A stretch of DNA of 64,000 nt from Saprospiraceae bacterium. GTDB lineage: Bacteria > Bacteroidota > Bacteroidia > Chitinophagales > Saprospiraceae. The position numbers and the translations under genes were made by a program. This document shows, in pieces, positions 37,637 to 46,984 of the stretch (position 1 is the stretch's first letter; each line of letters starts with the position of its first letter). The notes under the pieces are model-generated. The model was not told the DNA's origin. It worked only from the letters and a program-made list of their open reading frames with translations, and ran no database searches. The stretch lies in the NCBI GenBank assembly GCA_013214355.1, contig JABSSL010000032.1:27848-91847 (forward strand). Direction: 5' to 3'.

Positions 37637-40533
37637 CACTTTACTTTTAGATACTGGAGCAAATTGGCCATGATCTTATCTGCTACAGGGTCTGTACCTA
37701 AGTTGGGTAGTAACCTAAGTTGAGAAACAACTACTTTCCCTGTGCCCATAGGTAGTATGGCAACATCCGAACCCCACCATGCTTCACCCGGGCCAGAGTA
37801 GTGCATTTTATGTCCTTTAGAAAACCAGTCGAAACCCATAGAACCGACCACCGTTTCTATGGCTTGTTCTTCTTCTCCTCGTAAGTCCCGCAGTGTTTTA
37901 CGGGCCCAGACGTTCTCATAGATATCCCTCATCGGTCCATCAGATGGTAATCCACGGAAAAGGGGGTGGTCATGAACAAGATGAGGAATACAGGTCCATA
38001 AACCCACCGCTGGGTGTGCTTTAGCTGTAAAGGGAAAGACGAAGCTTTCCGTTTCTATGAGTCCATCTGCTCCTTCCAGGTATACTGCCGTGCCACCGCC
38101 GCGTATGAATTCAAAGAGCTTTGGGAAATCCCCTTGCTGCTCTGGATTATCGCCCAAAGTACCAGGGACTAGGACTGGAGTAGTAGGTGAAGTATTGGAT
38201 GAAAAACGGGTAACCCTGACGTTTTGATCTTCCAAAAAAGTTTGTAGTTTTTTCTGTTCACCGAATAGAGCAACTTCCCCTCTGGGAAATCGCAAGGATC
38301 TGGATTTGAAGACATCGAATGTATAGGAATTGGTAGTCAATAGCTGGCCTCCCGCAGAATTGATCCTAACCTTTACCGTATAATTGCCATTCCATGATTT
38401 TGTATCTAGGTGGTCCTGTAGTAGCGTAGAAACGCCAGTTTGCCATTCCATGCTATTGCTACTTCTGAAGACAACCTTCCCTTTGCTATTGATTAGTTCA
38501 AGCTGTAGCTGGACATTTTCCGATTCAAGGTCATTAATGCCGATGATTTCAAAGCGGCCTCCCTGCTCTGCATAGATATTGCGGGGCTGGACGCGGATGG
38601 AAACGATTTGAGGCTGATTAGCAGCTTTAGTCCCTTCGTAGGCATAGCTCTTAGGTTGCCGCCAGAGATCAATCAAACCAGCTCCTAGAATCCAGTCGCC
38701 AGCGGCCAAGGCGTGAATACAATAGCCATCAACGGCTGGATTGGCTCGAACGGCTTCGATCATGCGCTTATTGGCTGAGCCATGAATCTGTTGTTGATCT
38801 AGGTAATACTGCTTCATATCGGGATAGAGCCCCGCAAAACCACTGGCTTGTAGGATCTTCTTCTGGCCCTCATGTAGACGTTTATGGTAGCGGTAGGCGG
38901 GTGTCAAGGGATTTCCATACCGCTCAAACTTCTTAATGTTCTCAGTCATGTCCGGTAAACTCCCGTAGCCCAATTCAGATACATAGGACATGAGGTTTGG
39001 GACTACATTTCGACCTGGCGTCGGTCCTCTCCAACCTTTCTTCTTCTTTTCTTCCGCAGTCATTCCGATTGATAAGTAGCCATTATACCGTTGTTCATTG
39101 ATAAAGGGACCGGGATAATTATGGATGTCGTTGAACTTCGTTGGTTCGAATTCGCCAGGCAGGTACATATTGGCTCCGTAAGCCCATCCTCCCGACTCAT
39201 CCAGGATCAGACGGCTTGGATCGAGTTCTCTGGCTAACATTGCCATGGGGCGCATCAGCTGTTTCAGCACAGGCCGGTGCAATTCGTTGAATAACTCCCA
39301 CTGGACGATACAGGCTCGATTTCTATCTCGGAGGATAGACTGCTTGACCTCGTGTTCTACCCGTTTGGGTAGATAAGGCGTGGAAACCGGAAGTGTCATA
39401 CACTCTAGTGCAGGACTGCCTACTACCAATACGCCCATTTCGTCTGCGAGATCTAACCACATCGGGGCTGGCGGACGACGCCAGGGACGAATCATATTAA
39501 AGCCTGCTGCTTTGGCCAATTGAATCTCCCGCCTGGCCATCTCTTTACTATCTGGATAGGCAATGCCATTGGGATAAAGCCCTTCGAAAAAGGAAGCCTT
39601 GATGTAAATGCGTTTACCGTTTAGATAAAAATCCTTGTCCCGAATCGTTAGTTCCCGCATTCCAAAACGGTCACTCCATTGATCTAAAGTTTTATCCTCG
39701 TAAGAAATGGTGACAGTAGCTCGATATAGATTCGGCTCATCTGGCGACCAATATTTGGCATCCGGGATCCTAATGATTGGTGACACTTGGTTGTTCCCTG
39801 GTCGAAGCCCCTGAGTCAAGGATACCGTGGTTGGAGAAGTTGAAGACGTGGTAGATTTGATGGCTATGTCAACCTTGACTGCCAATGCTTCAATGCCTGT
39901 GTGGTCCAAATCAATTTGAAAGCGGGCGGTATTATCGCGAATATTGGGAATGATATATACATCCTTCACATAGACGGCTTCGGTAGCCACCAATTGGACA
40001 GATTGCCAGATGCCTCCGGTGATGCCGCCACGCCATTGCGGAACTTCCATCTTCTTCATGCCGTCAATCTCCTGATCGCTTAGGATGATTGGGCCTACTA
40101 CCCGTAGCGTTAGGACATTATTTGAACCTGCTTTGATCATTTCATCCACCCGGAATTCGAAGGGGGTGAACCCACCTTCATGGAAGCCGACTACCTCGTC
40201 GTTGAGCCAAACTTCAGTGAGGTAGTTGACGGCCCCGAATTGCAGGCGAACCACTTTCCCGTCCCACTGCTGAGGTACCTTAAATTGCTTTCGATAGAAG
40301 GCCACTCCTTCGTAGTCTTTCTTGTAACGCTCCCAAGCGGCGGGCACCTGGATTGTTTCCTTATTGACTTGTGCTTCAAAGATGGCCGCTTGCATCCAAC
40401 CCGCTTCCCTTCCTTCATTTTGACTATCAAAAATAATGTCCCATTGACCATTTAAAGACATTGTGTTTTGGGCAGCAGCAGCATAGGTCATTAGCAGGCC
40501 TAGGGTCAGAATATGCAGTGATTTTAATTTCAT
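37636..40533 (-). CDS. Secreted GH2-family glycosidase
   Basis: 965 residues. Signal peptide ends near AAAAQ. Jelly-roll N-domain (SLNGQWDIIFDSQ, VPAAWERYKKDYEG, VWLNDEVVGFHEGGFTPFEF), Ig-like domain, TIM barrel with FYLNGKRIYIKASFFEG, AAGFNMIRPWRRPP, and QWELFNELHRP with acid/base E417; SELGYGSLPDM further on provides the nucleophile Glu. Long C-terminal beta-domains follow to the end. GH2 covers beta-galactosidase, beta-mannosidase, beta-glucuronidase and others; the specificity is not readable here. Overlap with the GH78-like gene and a sulfatase upstream indicate joint breakdown of a sulfated heteropolysaccharide. Confidence 0.88.
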   Translation of the reverse strand: MKLKSLHILTLGLLMTYAAAAQNTMSLNGQWDIIFDSQNEGREAGWMQAAIFEAQVNKETIQVPAAWERYKKDYEGVAFYRKQFKVPQQWDGKVVRLQFGAVNYLTEVWLNDEVVGFHEGGFTPFEFRVDEMIKAGSNNVLTLRVVGPIILSDQEIDGMKKMEVPQWRGGITGGIWQSVQLVATEAVYVKDVYIIPNIRDNTARFQIDLDHTGIEALAVKVDIAIKSTTSSTSPTTVSLTQGLRPGNNQVSPIIRIPDAKYWSPDEPNLYRATVTISYEDKTLDQWSDRFGMRELTIRDKDFYLNGKRIYIKASFFEGLYPNGIAYPDSKEMARREIQLAKAAGFNMIRPWRRPPAPMWLDLADEMGVLVVGSPALECMTLPVSTPYLPKRVEHEVKQSILRDRNRACIVQWELFNELHRPVLKQLMRPMAMLARELDPSRLILDESGGWAYGANMYLPGEFEPTKFNDIHNYPGPFINEQRYNGYLSIGMTAEEKKKKGWRGPTPGRNVVPNLMSYVSELGYGSLPDMTENIKKFERYGNPLTPAYRYHKRLHEGQKKILQASGFAGLYPDMKQYYLDQQQIHGSANKRMIEAVRANPAVDGYCIHALAAGDWILGAGLIDLWRQPKSYAYEGTKAANQPQIVSIRVQPRNIYAEQGGRFEIIGINDLESENVQLQLELINSKGKVVFRSSNSMEWQTGVSTLLQDHLDTKSWNGNYTVKVRINSAGGQLLTTNSYTFDVFKSRSLRFPRGEVALFGEQKKLQTFLEDQNVRVTRFSSNTSPTTPVLVPGTLGDNPEQQGDFPKLFEFIRGGGTAVYLEGADGLIETESFVFPFTAKAHPAVGLWTCIPHLVHDHPLFRGLPSDGPMRDIYENVWARKTLRDLRGEEEQAIETVVGSMGFDWFSKGHKMHYSGPGEAWWGSDVAILPMGTGKVVVSQLRLLPNLGTDPVADKIMANLLQYLKVK

Positions 40534-40568
40534 GTTGGTGATTCCGTTTTTTAAATCAGTTCAAGCAT

Positions 40569-42212
40569 TTACTGGACTGCTTGCAATCGTTCAAATCCGT
40601 TTAGTCGTACCGGGCTGACCAGGTTCTTCAGTAGCTTTCTCATCTGTTTCTTCTTGCGTTGATACTTTCCTCCTTGATCAGCCAGATTTTGCCATTCGTA
40701 TGGATCGTTCCGATGATCATAGAGTTCTTCTTGTCCAGTATTGTATAGGATGTAGCGAAAGCGCTCAGTTCGGATAGCATAGTGTTGTTGCGCTGCTACA
40801 CTCTTGTGTCTTTTACCAGCGTATACGGCGGTTAGTGCAGCCCGTGAGCCTCCCCAGGATTTCCTTTTAGGATGCTTCAGTAAAGCCTTCAGACTATGGC
40901 CATCCAAGGGATGCCCTTGGCTACTTTTCATTGTGATAGCGGGTTCAGTATTCTTTCCTTTAGAAAGGCTGCAGAGATCTAGCAAAGTGGGATAGACATC
41001 AATTAAAGAAACTACTTGCTCCACCTTGCTACCAGGATTTGTTAGCCCAGGAACGCGTATCATCAGTGGGATGCGCGTGCTTTCTTCCCATAGAGAGTTC
41101 TTATATAGGTAATCCTTTTCTCCCATATGAAAACCATGATCACTAGCCAGTATCACTATCGTATTTTCATATAGGGGACTTTCTTTCAAGGCATCAAGTA
41201 CTTGTCCAACATTATCGTCCACCGCTGCGACACAAGCCAGATAAGCTTGTGTCCACTTCTTGAGGCCGGCCTCTGTACTACCATAAGCGGCTGTGATGGC
41301 TTCGAACATTTCTCTACCAAAGCGTAGGGCGTGAACATCTCCATCCTGATAGGCGAAGTTGAGGTGCGTGTCCTCATCGTCATTCGATTGGATGACAGCC
41401 AGCTTGATATCTTCTAGAGGGAAACGATCGAAATATTTCTGTGGCGCGACTATGGGGGTATGCGGACGAAGGAAACCGACTGCTAAGAAAAAGGGTTGTT
41501 TGCTATCGGATAGTAATTTGAGCTGATCCGCTGCCCATTTCGCATTGATTTCATCGGGAGTTGGATCTCGGTCTTCGTCATTAACATATCGCATAGGGCT
41601 ATAGCCGATCTGTGGATTACCAGTGGTCCAGTGCAGGTTTTTTCCATCCTTGCTTTTTCGCCCTTCTAAGTTGATGAACGGGCCGAGTGATCCGTCTACC
41701 CACCCAATCTTTGCAAAGGCTTCTGGAACATCGGGGTGTGGATGTCTTTCTTCACCATCAAAAGGGGTAGGAGAGTAATCTGCTGGGTGCTCAAAATGAG
41801 ACCACATTGAACCTCTGTTGTGGTGCATGATCTTTCCAGAGCCTACTACCTGATATCCTGCAGCTTTGAATTGCTCCATCATGGTGCGAGAGTTACTCAG
41901 TACCTCATTCCTAAACCAAGGAGCTTGGTAGTAATTTCGGGAATGGTGCGGATAGATGCCCGTGAATAGGCTTGCTCTGGAAGGACCGCACATGGGAGCA
42001 TTGGTGTAGGCACGTTTGAAGCTCACCCCAGATTCAGCGAAGCGCTTCATATTTGGCGTGAGGCTCTGGCGGTGTCCTCCCCAGTCCGTTATGCAATCGT
42101 TCAGATCATCTATCATAATGATCAATACATTGGGCCTCTGGTTTTGAGCTATCATGGCTGTTATACCTCCAGTACAGTAGAGAATGACTGTCAGACACAA
42201 ATATTTTAGCAT
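40569..42212 (-). CDS. Secreted type I sulfatase (iduronate-2-sulfatase-like, S1)
   Basis: 547 residues with a signal peptide (cleavage near AMIAQ). Metal ligands D35 and D36 in LIIMIDDLND; formylglycine site C75 in APMCGPSRASLFTG (Cys-x-Pro-Ser-Arg); GSGKIMHH; FFLAVGFLRPHTP; ASDHGFHMGEK; ending ELYDHRNDPYEWQNLA. This set resembles the S1_7-type group related to iduronate-2-sulfatase. It needs a formylglycine-generating or anSME enzyme, which is not in the window. It is 35 bp upstream of the GH2 gene on the same strand. Confidence 0.93.
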   Translation of the reverse strand: MLKYLCLTVILYCTGGITAMIAQNQRPNVLIIMIDDLNDCITDWGGHRQSLTPNMKRFAESGVSFKRAYTNAPMCGPSRASLFTGIYPHHSRNYYQAPWFRNEVLSNSRTMMEQFKAAGYQVVGSGKIMHHNRGSMWSHFEHPADYSPTPFDGEERHPHPDVPEAFAKIGWVDGSLGPFINLEGRKSKDGKNLHWTTGNPQIGYSPMRYVNDEDRDPTPDEINAKWAADQLKLLSDSKQPFFLAVGFLRPHTPIVAPQKYFDRFPLEDIKLAVIQSNDDEDTHLNFAYQDGDVHALRFGREMFEAITAAYGSTEAGLKKWTQAYLACVAAVDDNVGQVLDALKESPLYENTIVILASDHGFHMGEKDYLYKNSLWEESTRIPLMIRVPGLTNPGSKVEQVVSLIDVYPTLLDLCSLSKGKNTEPAITMKSSQGHPLDGHSLKALLKHPKRKSWGGSRAALTAVYAGKRHKSVAAQQHYAIRTERFRYILYNTGQEELYDHRNDPYEWQNLADQGGKYQRKKKQMRKLLKNLVSPVRLNGFERLQAVQ

Positions 42213-42224
42213 GCCTTAATACTT

Positions 42225-43355
42225 CTATGATTTCCTGAATTGATGAATGGCCTCCTCATTGACTTCAATACCCAAGCCTGGTCCGGTAGGTACTTTTAGG
42301 TAACCCTCTCGCATTTCAATCTTTGGCGTAGTAAGTACTTCACGAATTCCATTTTCAGTACGATCGTATTCGATATAGAATTCCGGTGACATGAGTCGCC
42401 CTGGAATTGCTTCCAAATTGGCAATGAAGTGCATAGCTGCGTGGAAGGCAATGCCTGTACCCCAAGTATGCGGAACAATCTCTACGCCATAGGTGCTGGC
42501 TAAGGCGGCCACCCGTTTTGCTTCCGTCAAGCCACCGGCGGAGCAAATGTCTATTTGCAGAATATCAACAGATTCATTTTTTAGTAGCTGATGATGACCA
42601 AAGCGGAGGTATTCGCATTCGCCCCCCGCGATAGGAATACTTGTTTTACTTCTTAGTTGGCGATATTGATCATAAAACTCTGGGGAAACTGGCTCTTCAA
42701 ACCAGCTGATATCATAGGGTTCAATGAGACGGGATAGCTCTGCGGCCTCGCGGAGAGAATAGGCATGATTGGCGTCTACCATCAGTTTTATGTGCTTACC
42801 AATCATTGCCCGCACCGTTTTAATATTCTCCACATCTATCTCTATGGAAAGCCCGACTTTCATCTTTATGGCTTTAAAACCTTGCTTTACATAGGAAGCT
42901 GCTTCAACAGCTAAGTCGGAGGCCAGTTTATCTGATTTTGAAAAGTATAGCCCCGTGGCATAGGGCATTATTCGTTTGCGCTGTTGACCACCAAGTAGTA
43001 CGCTGACGGGTTGCCCAAAAGCTTTTCCCTTAAGATCCCATAGTGCGATGTCAAGGGCACTAATGGAAGCAACCAATACTCCACGTCTGGCAAAATCAAG
43101 CGTCTTCCGGTACATGTCAAACCATAGTTTCTCTTGTTCTAGGGCATTCTGGCCCAGGAGGATTGGAGTTAGCTGTTTTATCCCTGCCTCAATTATCGGG
43201 GCCGGCCCATACCCTTCTCCCCAGCCCGATAGCCCATTGTCTGTTGTAATTTTTACGATACAGATCTGCCGTTCACTATAACTCCATTGAGAAAAGAAGA
43301 AACTCTCCGAGAGCTGATCCGAAAGTATAAAGGTTTCGATGTGCTTAATTCTCAT
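42225..43355 (-). CDS. Enolase-superfamily sugar-acid dehydratase (mandelate racemase group)
   Basis: Start at the ATG at 43355 (MRIKHIETFIL, the normal beginning of the capping domain); the frame runs upstream to 43442 with no family similarity. 376 residues. K164-M-K166 (KxK base motif), metal ligands D194 (MVDANHAYS), E220 (WFEEP) and E246 (AGGECEY), and H296 in PHTWGTG. These match the MR subgroup, whose members dehydrate or epimerise sugar acids such as galactonate, rhamnonate or fuconate. It is cytoplasmic and 13 bp upstream of the sulfatase gene, so it may process an acid formed from the sugar released by the GH78/GH2/sulfatase set. Confidence 0.85.
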   Translation of the reverse strand: MRIKHIETFILSDQLSESFFFSQWSYSERQICIVKITTDNGLSGWGEGYGPAPIIEAGIKQLTPILLGQNALEQEKLWFDMYRKTLDFARRGVLVASISALDIALWDLKGKAFGQPVSVLLGGQQRKRIMPYATGLYFSKSDKLASDLAVEAASYVKQGFKAIKMKVGLSIEIDVENIKTVRAMIGKHIKLMVDANHAYSLREAAELSRLIEPYDISWFEEPVSPEFYDQYRQLRSKTSIPIAGGECEYLRFGHHQLLKNESVDILQIDICSAGGLTEAKRVAALASTYGVEIVPHTWGTGIAFHAAMHFIANLEAIPGRLMSPEFYIEYDRTENGIREVLTTPKIEMREGYLKVPTGPGLGIEVNEEAIHQFRKS

Positions 43356-43492
43356 TCCTAAGTCGTATTTCCGAAATATAAAAACTGTAAGAGGGTCGAG
43401 ACGTCCAACACGTAGGTGAGCTTTCTTACAGCGCCATTTCAAAGTTAACGGACTACCCTGCTAAGTTATGGGCAGGATTTACCGGAGATTGA

Positions 43493-43514
43493 CCATATTT
43501 TAACTGAAATATGG
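43493..43514. terminator. AT-rich hairpin downstream of the AraC gene
   Basis: CCATATTT, a 6-base loop and AAATATGG, between the AraC-family gene stop (43592) and the enolase-superfamily gene start (43355). It could end the AraC transcript or be an operator for the downstream operon. Confidence 0.35.
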
Positions 43515-43591
43515 ATTACAATAGAATCTTTCGTGAAAATCTAGCAAGCGGAGACAGAATGCTAACGCGAGCTGGACAGAATAGGAATATT

Positions 43592-44455
43592 TTAGAGGTG
43601 TTCTTTGAAGTTCTTGCGGAATGCTGAAGGGGTAATGGCTTTGAAACTCTTAAATGTTCGATTGAAATTGGTTAAGGAATTAAATCCTACCTCATAACAA
43701 ATCTGCTTGATGGATTTTTCGCTATTGAGGAGAAGTTGACATGATTTGCCAATTCGAAACTCATTCAGGAAATGTGAAAAAGTCTTGTTGGTGCGCTTTT
43801 TGAAGAATCGGCAGAAAGCTGGTGGAGTCATAAAAGCTAGTTCAGCGATTTCTTCCAAGGGGATATTTCGATAGTGATTATTGAAGATGTAGTTAATAAC
43901 TGTTTGCAGTCGATCTTCTTCCGCCGCTTCTAATGGGCGAATGAATTCAGAACTAGAAAGTAGCACGGCCTCCTCTTCCATTGCTAACACTCCCAAGACC
44001 TCCAAGAGAAGGATCAGTTTCTTAGTACCTTCGCTGGTTGCTATTTGCAGCATCAGCTCATGCACCTTGTCTTGGGTTTTTTGTGAGAAGTAAAGCCCTC
44101 GGTCAGCTCTTTTTAGTAGCCGTTTGATGCTAGATAGTTCGGGTAGCGCAAATAGATTGATTTGGTCAAAACTCCTACGAAATTTAATCACAACAAAGTC
44201 TGCATCCTGCTCATGGGCCTCCTTGAGATCATGGCGCCACAGATGCGGCAACCAAGCCCCGACCAATACCAGTTCCCCTTTCTTGAAATCGGAAATGTGA
44301 TCACCCACAATCCGGATGCCTTGGCCTTCCAGAAAGTAAATCAGCTCGAATTCCTCATGATAATGCCAATTGTAGCCCAAATAAGGTTGGCTCATCCGCT
44401 TGACGTGGATGAATTCCATTGGGTTCTGCATTAGTGGCTTATGCTGGAGTTTCAT
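43592..44455 (-). CDS. AraC-family transcriptional regulator
   Basis: 287 residues. N-terminal cupin sensor (WHYHEEFELIYFLEGQGIRIVGDHISDFKKG, quoted features WHYHEEFEL and GELVLVGAWLPH) and C-terminal double HTH from about residue 185: IPLEEIAELAFMTPPAFCRFFKKRT and SIKQICYEVGFNSLTNFNRTFK in part. Arrangement and lengths are those of cupin-type AraC regulators of sugar use. It lies just upstream of the enolase-sulfatase-GH2-GH78 series on the same strand and is the likely regulator of it. Confidence 0.92.
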   Translation of the reverse strand: MKLQHKPLMQNPMEFIHVKRMSQPYLGYNWHYHEEFELIYFLEGQGIRIVGDHISDFKKGELVLVGAWLPHLWRHDLKEAHEQDADFVVIKFRRSFDQINLFALPELSSIKRLLKRADRGLYFSQKTQDKVHELMLQIATSEGTKKLILLLEVLGVLAMEEEAVLLSSSEFIRPLEAAEEDRLQTVINYIFNNHYRNIPLEEIAELAFMTPPAFCRFFKKRTNKTFSHFLNEFRIGKSCQLLLNSEKSIKQICYEVGFNSLTNFNRTFKSFKAITPSAFRKNFKEHL

Positions 44456-44562
44456 ATTTCAAAGTAGAGAAATTTTTCGAAAATTAGTCATACCTATCAG
44501 TTAAAGTAATAGCGTAAATATGACATCCTACCTTACTGATACAGATCGCCTTGCAAACTACG

Positions 44563-44964
44563 CTAAGTGTGATCACCTTGCTGTTGGAAAGTCAGTACAT
44601 AGCCGTCCAGGTCCCGCATGGAGAAATCTGTAGCACCGCATGGAGTAAGGTGGGGGTGATTTAAGGTTTGGCACCGTTGCCGAACATGCGAATAAGTGGC
44701 CTGAATATCATGGACGTGAAAACAGAGTAACATACTACCTCCCTTAGGCTGGCCTTTGAGGAAGGGCGATTCTTGTCTTTGTTTTTCCTCTTCTTTTAGG
44801 GATAATTGGAACCCCTGCAAGCTGAGCAGTACCCAATAAATTTGGTCCTCCTGCTTGTCTTCCATGATTTTTTCAAAACCTAAGAGCTCTTGATAAAAGG
44901 AAAGGCTACGCTCCACATTTTGGACGGTTAACTCTACGATAGATTGGTAGATTTGCATGTTCAT
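44563..44964 (-). CDS. VOC/glyoxalase-fold protein
   Basis: 133 residues, one VOC module pair: VELTVQNVERSLSFYQELLGF at the first strand-helix and GSMLLCFHVHDIQ in the second half, ending TDFSMRDLDGYVLTFQQ. Family members include glyoxalases, bleomycin-resistance proteins and dioxygenases; the substrate is not readable. Two close ATGs exist (44964, 44958). Confidence 0.85.
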   Translation of the reverse strand: MNMQIYQSIVELTVQNVERSLSFYQELLGFEKIMEDKQEDQIYWVLLSLQGFQLSLKEEEKQRQESPFLKGQPKGGSMLLCFHVHDIQATYSHVRQRCQTLNHPHLTPCGATDFSMRDLDGYVLTFQQQGDHT

Positions 44965-45000
44965 ACTTTTGATCTAGAAATACGGATACATAAGCTAGTT

Positions 45001-45402
45001 CTATTGCAATGGCTCTAACATAGTATCAAAATCACTTCGCCATTCCGGGTGGGTGGTCCAGTGAATATCTAGCTTATCCCCCTGGCTACGTGGTACAATA
45101 TGAACATGCCAATGAAAGACCGTTTGTTGGGCTGCTGCCCCGGCATTCATGATAATTTGGATATCTTCTAGACCAAGTTTGCTTCGATAGAGATTAGAAA
45201 CTTCCTGAACAAGAGCCATTACTTCCCGCAGCGCCTGTGGCTCCACATCGAAGATGTTCACGAAGTGAGCTTTAGGTATCACCAAGGTATGATAACGGCT
45301 AACGGGGTTGATATTTAGAAAGGCATAGGCGTGTTCATTTTCTCGCACTTTCCACGAAGGTGCAGTTCCAGCAACAATTTTGCAAAAAATGCAATCATCC
45401 AT
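45001..45402 (-). CDS. HIT-family nucleotide hydrolase
   Basis: Start at the ATG at 45402 (MDDCIFCKIVAG, the standard HIT beginning with a CxxC zinc half-site); the frame runs further upstream to 45495 without similarity. 133 residues. LVIPKAHFVNIFD and the active-site triad HWHVHIVPR (His-x-His-x-His) near the end. Such Hint/HinT-like enzymes cleave AMP-linked phosphoramidates or dinucleotides. Housekeeping-type gene. Confidence 0.92.
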   Translation of the reverse strand: MDDCIFCKIVAGTAPSWKVRENEHAYAFLNINPVSRYHTLVIPKAHFVNIFDVEPQALREVMALVQEVSNLYRSKLGLEDIQIIMNAGAAAQQTVFHWHVHIVPRSQGDKLDIHWTTHPEWRSDFDTMLEPLQ

Positions 45403-45600
45403 AAGGCAGTTGAGGTTGGTGAGGAAAATGAAATTAGCAAGCTTAAGACAAGCCGCAAACTTTGCAGATAGAATTCTTTCCGATAAGCTGAACAAAAATT
45501 AACAAGCCCTGACCACATTTTAACCAAAGTAGTCCAAATCTCTGCTCAAGCTAAGGAAGCTCCTTACTTTTAATCATTATCGCATTAGGAATTCATATCC

Positions 45601-46932
45601 ATGATCTATAATCTAAGCCTCTTAATTGCAGTTCTACTGGTTTTGATTTTGGCAGTATCGAAATGGAAGGTGCATCCCTTCATGGCCCTATTGTTAGCAG
45701 CTTTGATGTTGGGTTTATCGCTAGGAATGGGAGGAGCAGAAACGGTTGAGGTGGTGCTTCAAGGCTTTAGCAATACTTTGAAATGGATTGCAGTGGTGGT
45801 CATTTTAGGCGCCTTTATTGGAGAAGTTTTACGAGAGACGGGAGGGGCATTGCGGATTTCAGATTGGGTGGTGAAGTGGGTAGGGGAGCGGAAATTGCCC
45901 TGGGCTATGGGTATTACGGGTTATTTAGTATCTATTCCCGTCTTTGTAGACGTAGCCTATATCGTATTGCAGCCGGTAACCGAGGCGCTGGCAGTTAGAA
46001 CGAAGAAACCGATCCTCGTCGTCGGATTGGCTTTGACCGCAGGCTTAACTGTTTCCCATACGCTCATCCCACCTACGCCGGGCCCATTAGCCGTAGCCTC
46101 TTTACTAGAGGCCAATATCGGCAGACTCTTGCTGATCAATGTTTTTGTGGGGTGCTTAGCTATGGTGGGTGGAATCTACTGGGCCATTACTTATGTCAAG
46201 AGGCATCGACTGGACTATGATGACGAATTAGCTAGCCGGAAGCCTTCGGTTCAAGACCAATCTATTGATCGTGATTCCAAACAATCTGTTCTTCTAGATC
46301 TTCTACCTATTTTAGTCCCGATTATCCTGATGGGCTTGGGTGCCTTTTACAAGTCTAGAGATGGAGCCTTAGGTGCTCTGATTGGTCTGATTAGTACACC
46401 TATGATGGCTGTACTAATTGGTGCAGCCATCGCGTGGTTACAATTCAAGCGATCCAAGGCTCAGACTAATGCCAATCAATTGGTGGAACAAGCCATTGTT
46501 AAATCTGCCTTGGTGATCATGATTACTGGGGCTGGAGGGGCATTCGGGTTCGTAATTCGAGAGAGTGGCATTCAAGACAACTTGGCGGCCTTTTTTGTTG
46601 ATCTACCTTTTCTCGGTTTTATCTTGCCTTTTTTGGTGGCCGCTATTCTAACGACAGCTACGGGTTCCATTACAGTGTCACTAATTGGGACTGCTTCCAT
46701 CGTGGGACCGATGGCCAGTAGCATGCCCTATTCTCCTGAAATGATGGCTGCATTAATTGGCTGCGGTTCTTTCTGTGTTTTTCATGCTAATTCTAGCTTC
46801 TTTTGGCTACTTAATCGATTGCATGAGGTACCGGTGGGTACCTTGTACCGTACGTACACGATACAGTCCTTGGTGATGGGACTGGCGGGACTCCTTGCAG
46901 TTGGGATCCTGTGGCTTCTTGGTGTGCATTGA
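45601..46932 (+). CDS. GntP-family gluconate/sugar-acid permease
   Basis: 443 residues, about 12-14 hydrophobic segments. GLALTAGLTVSHTLIPPTPGPL is the family hallmark (quoted in part), with VDVAYIVLQP before it and GCGSFCVFHANSSFFWLL near the end. GntP proteins carry gluconate and related sugar acids with protons. No catabolic gene for gluconate is adjacent, although the enolase-superfamily enzyme at 42225-43355 could act on an imported sugar acid. Confidence 0.9.
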   Translation: MIYNLSLLIAVLLVLILAVSKWKVHPFMALLLAALMLGLSLGMGGAETVEVVLQGFSNTLKWIAVVVILGAFIGEVLRETGGALRISDWVVKWVGERKLPWAMGITGYLVSIPVFVDVAYIVLQPVTEALAVRTKKPILVVGLALTAGLTVSHTLIPPTPGPLAVASLLEANIGRLLLINVFVGCLAMVGGIYWAITYVKRHRLDYDDELASRKPSVQDQSIDRDSKQSVLLDLLPILVPIILMGLGAFYKSRDGALGALIGLISTPMMAVLIGAAIAWLQFKRSKAQTNANQLVEQAIVKSALVIMITGAGGAFGFVIRESGIQDNLAAFFVDLPFLGFILPFLVAAILTTATGSITVSLIGTASIVGPMASSMPYSPEMMAALIGCGSFCVFHANSSFFWLLNRLHEVPVGTLYRTYTIQSLVMGLAGLLAVGILWLLGVH

Positions 46933-46984
46933 ATCCAAGGCTGTAAAACCTAGTCACCTTACCCAATAGTGGAAGCTCAGTAAT

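Noticed and set aside
43356..43442. 29-residue N-terminal extension of the enolase-superfamily protein
   Set aside because: It precedes the standard first strand of the fold and lacks signal-peptide character; the ATG at 43355 is a better start.
45403..45495. 31-residue N-terminal extension of the HIT protein
   Set aside because: HIT proteins start close to the CxFCxI segment; the ATG at 45402 fits and the extension has no likeness.
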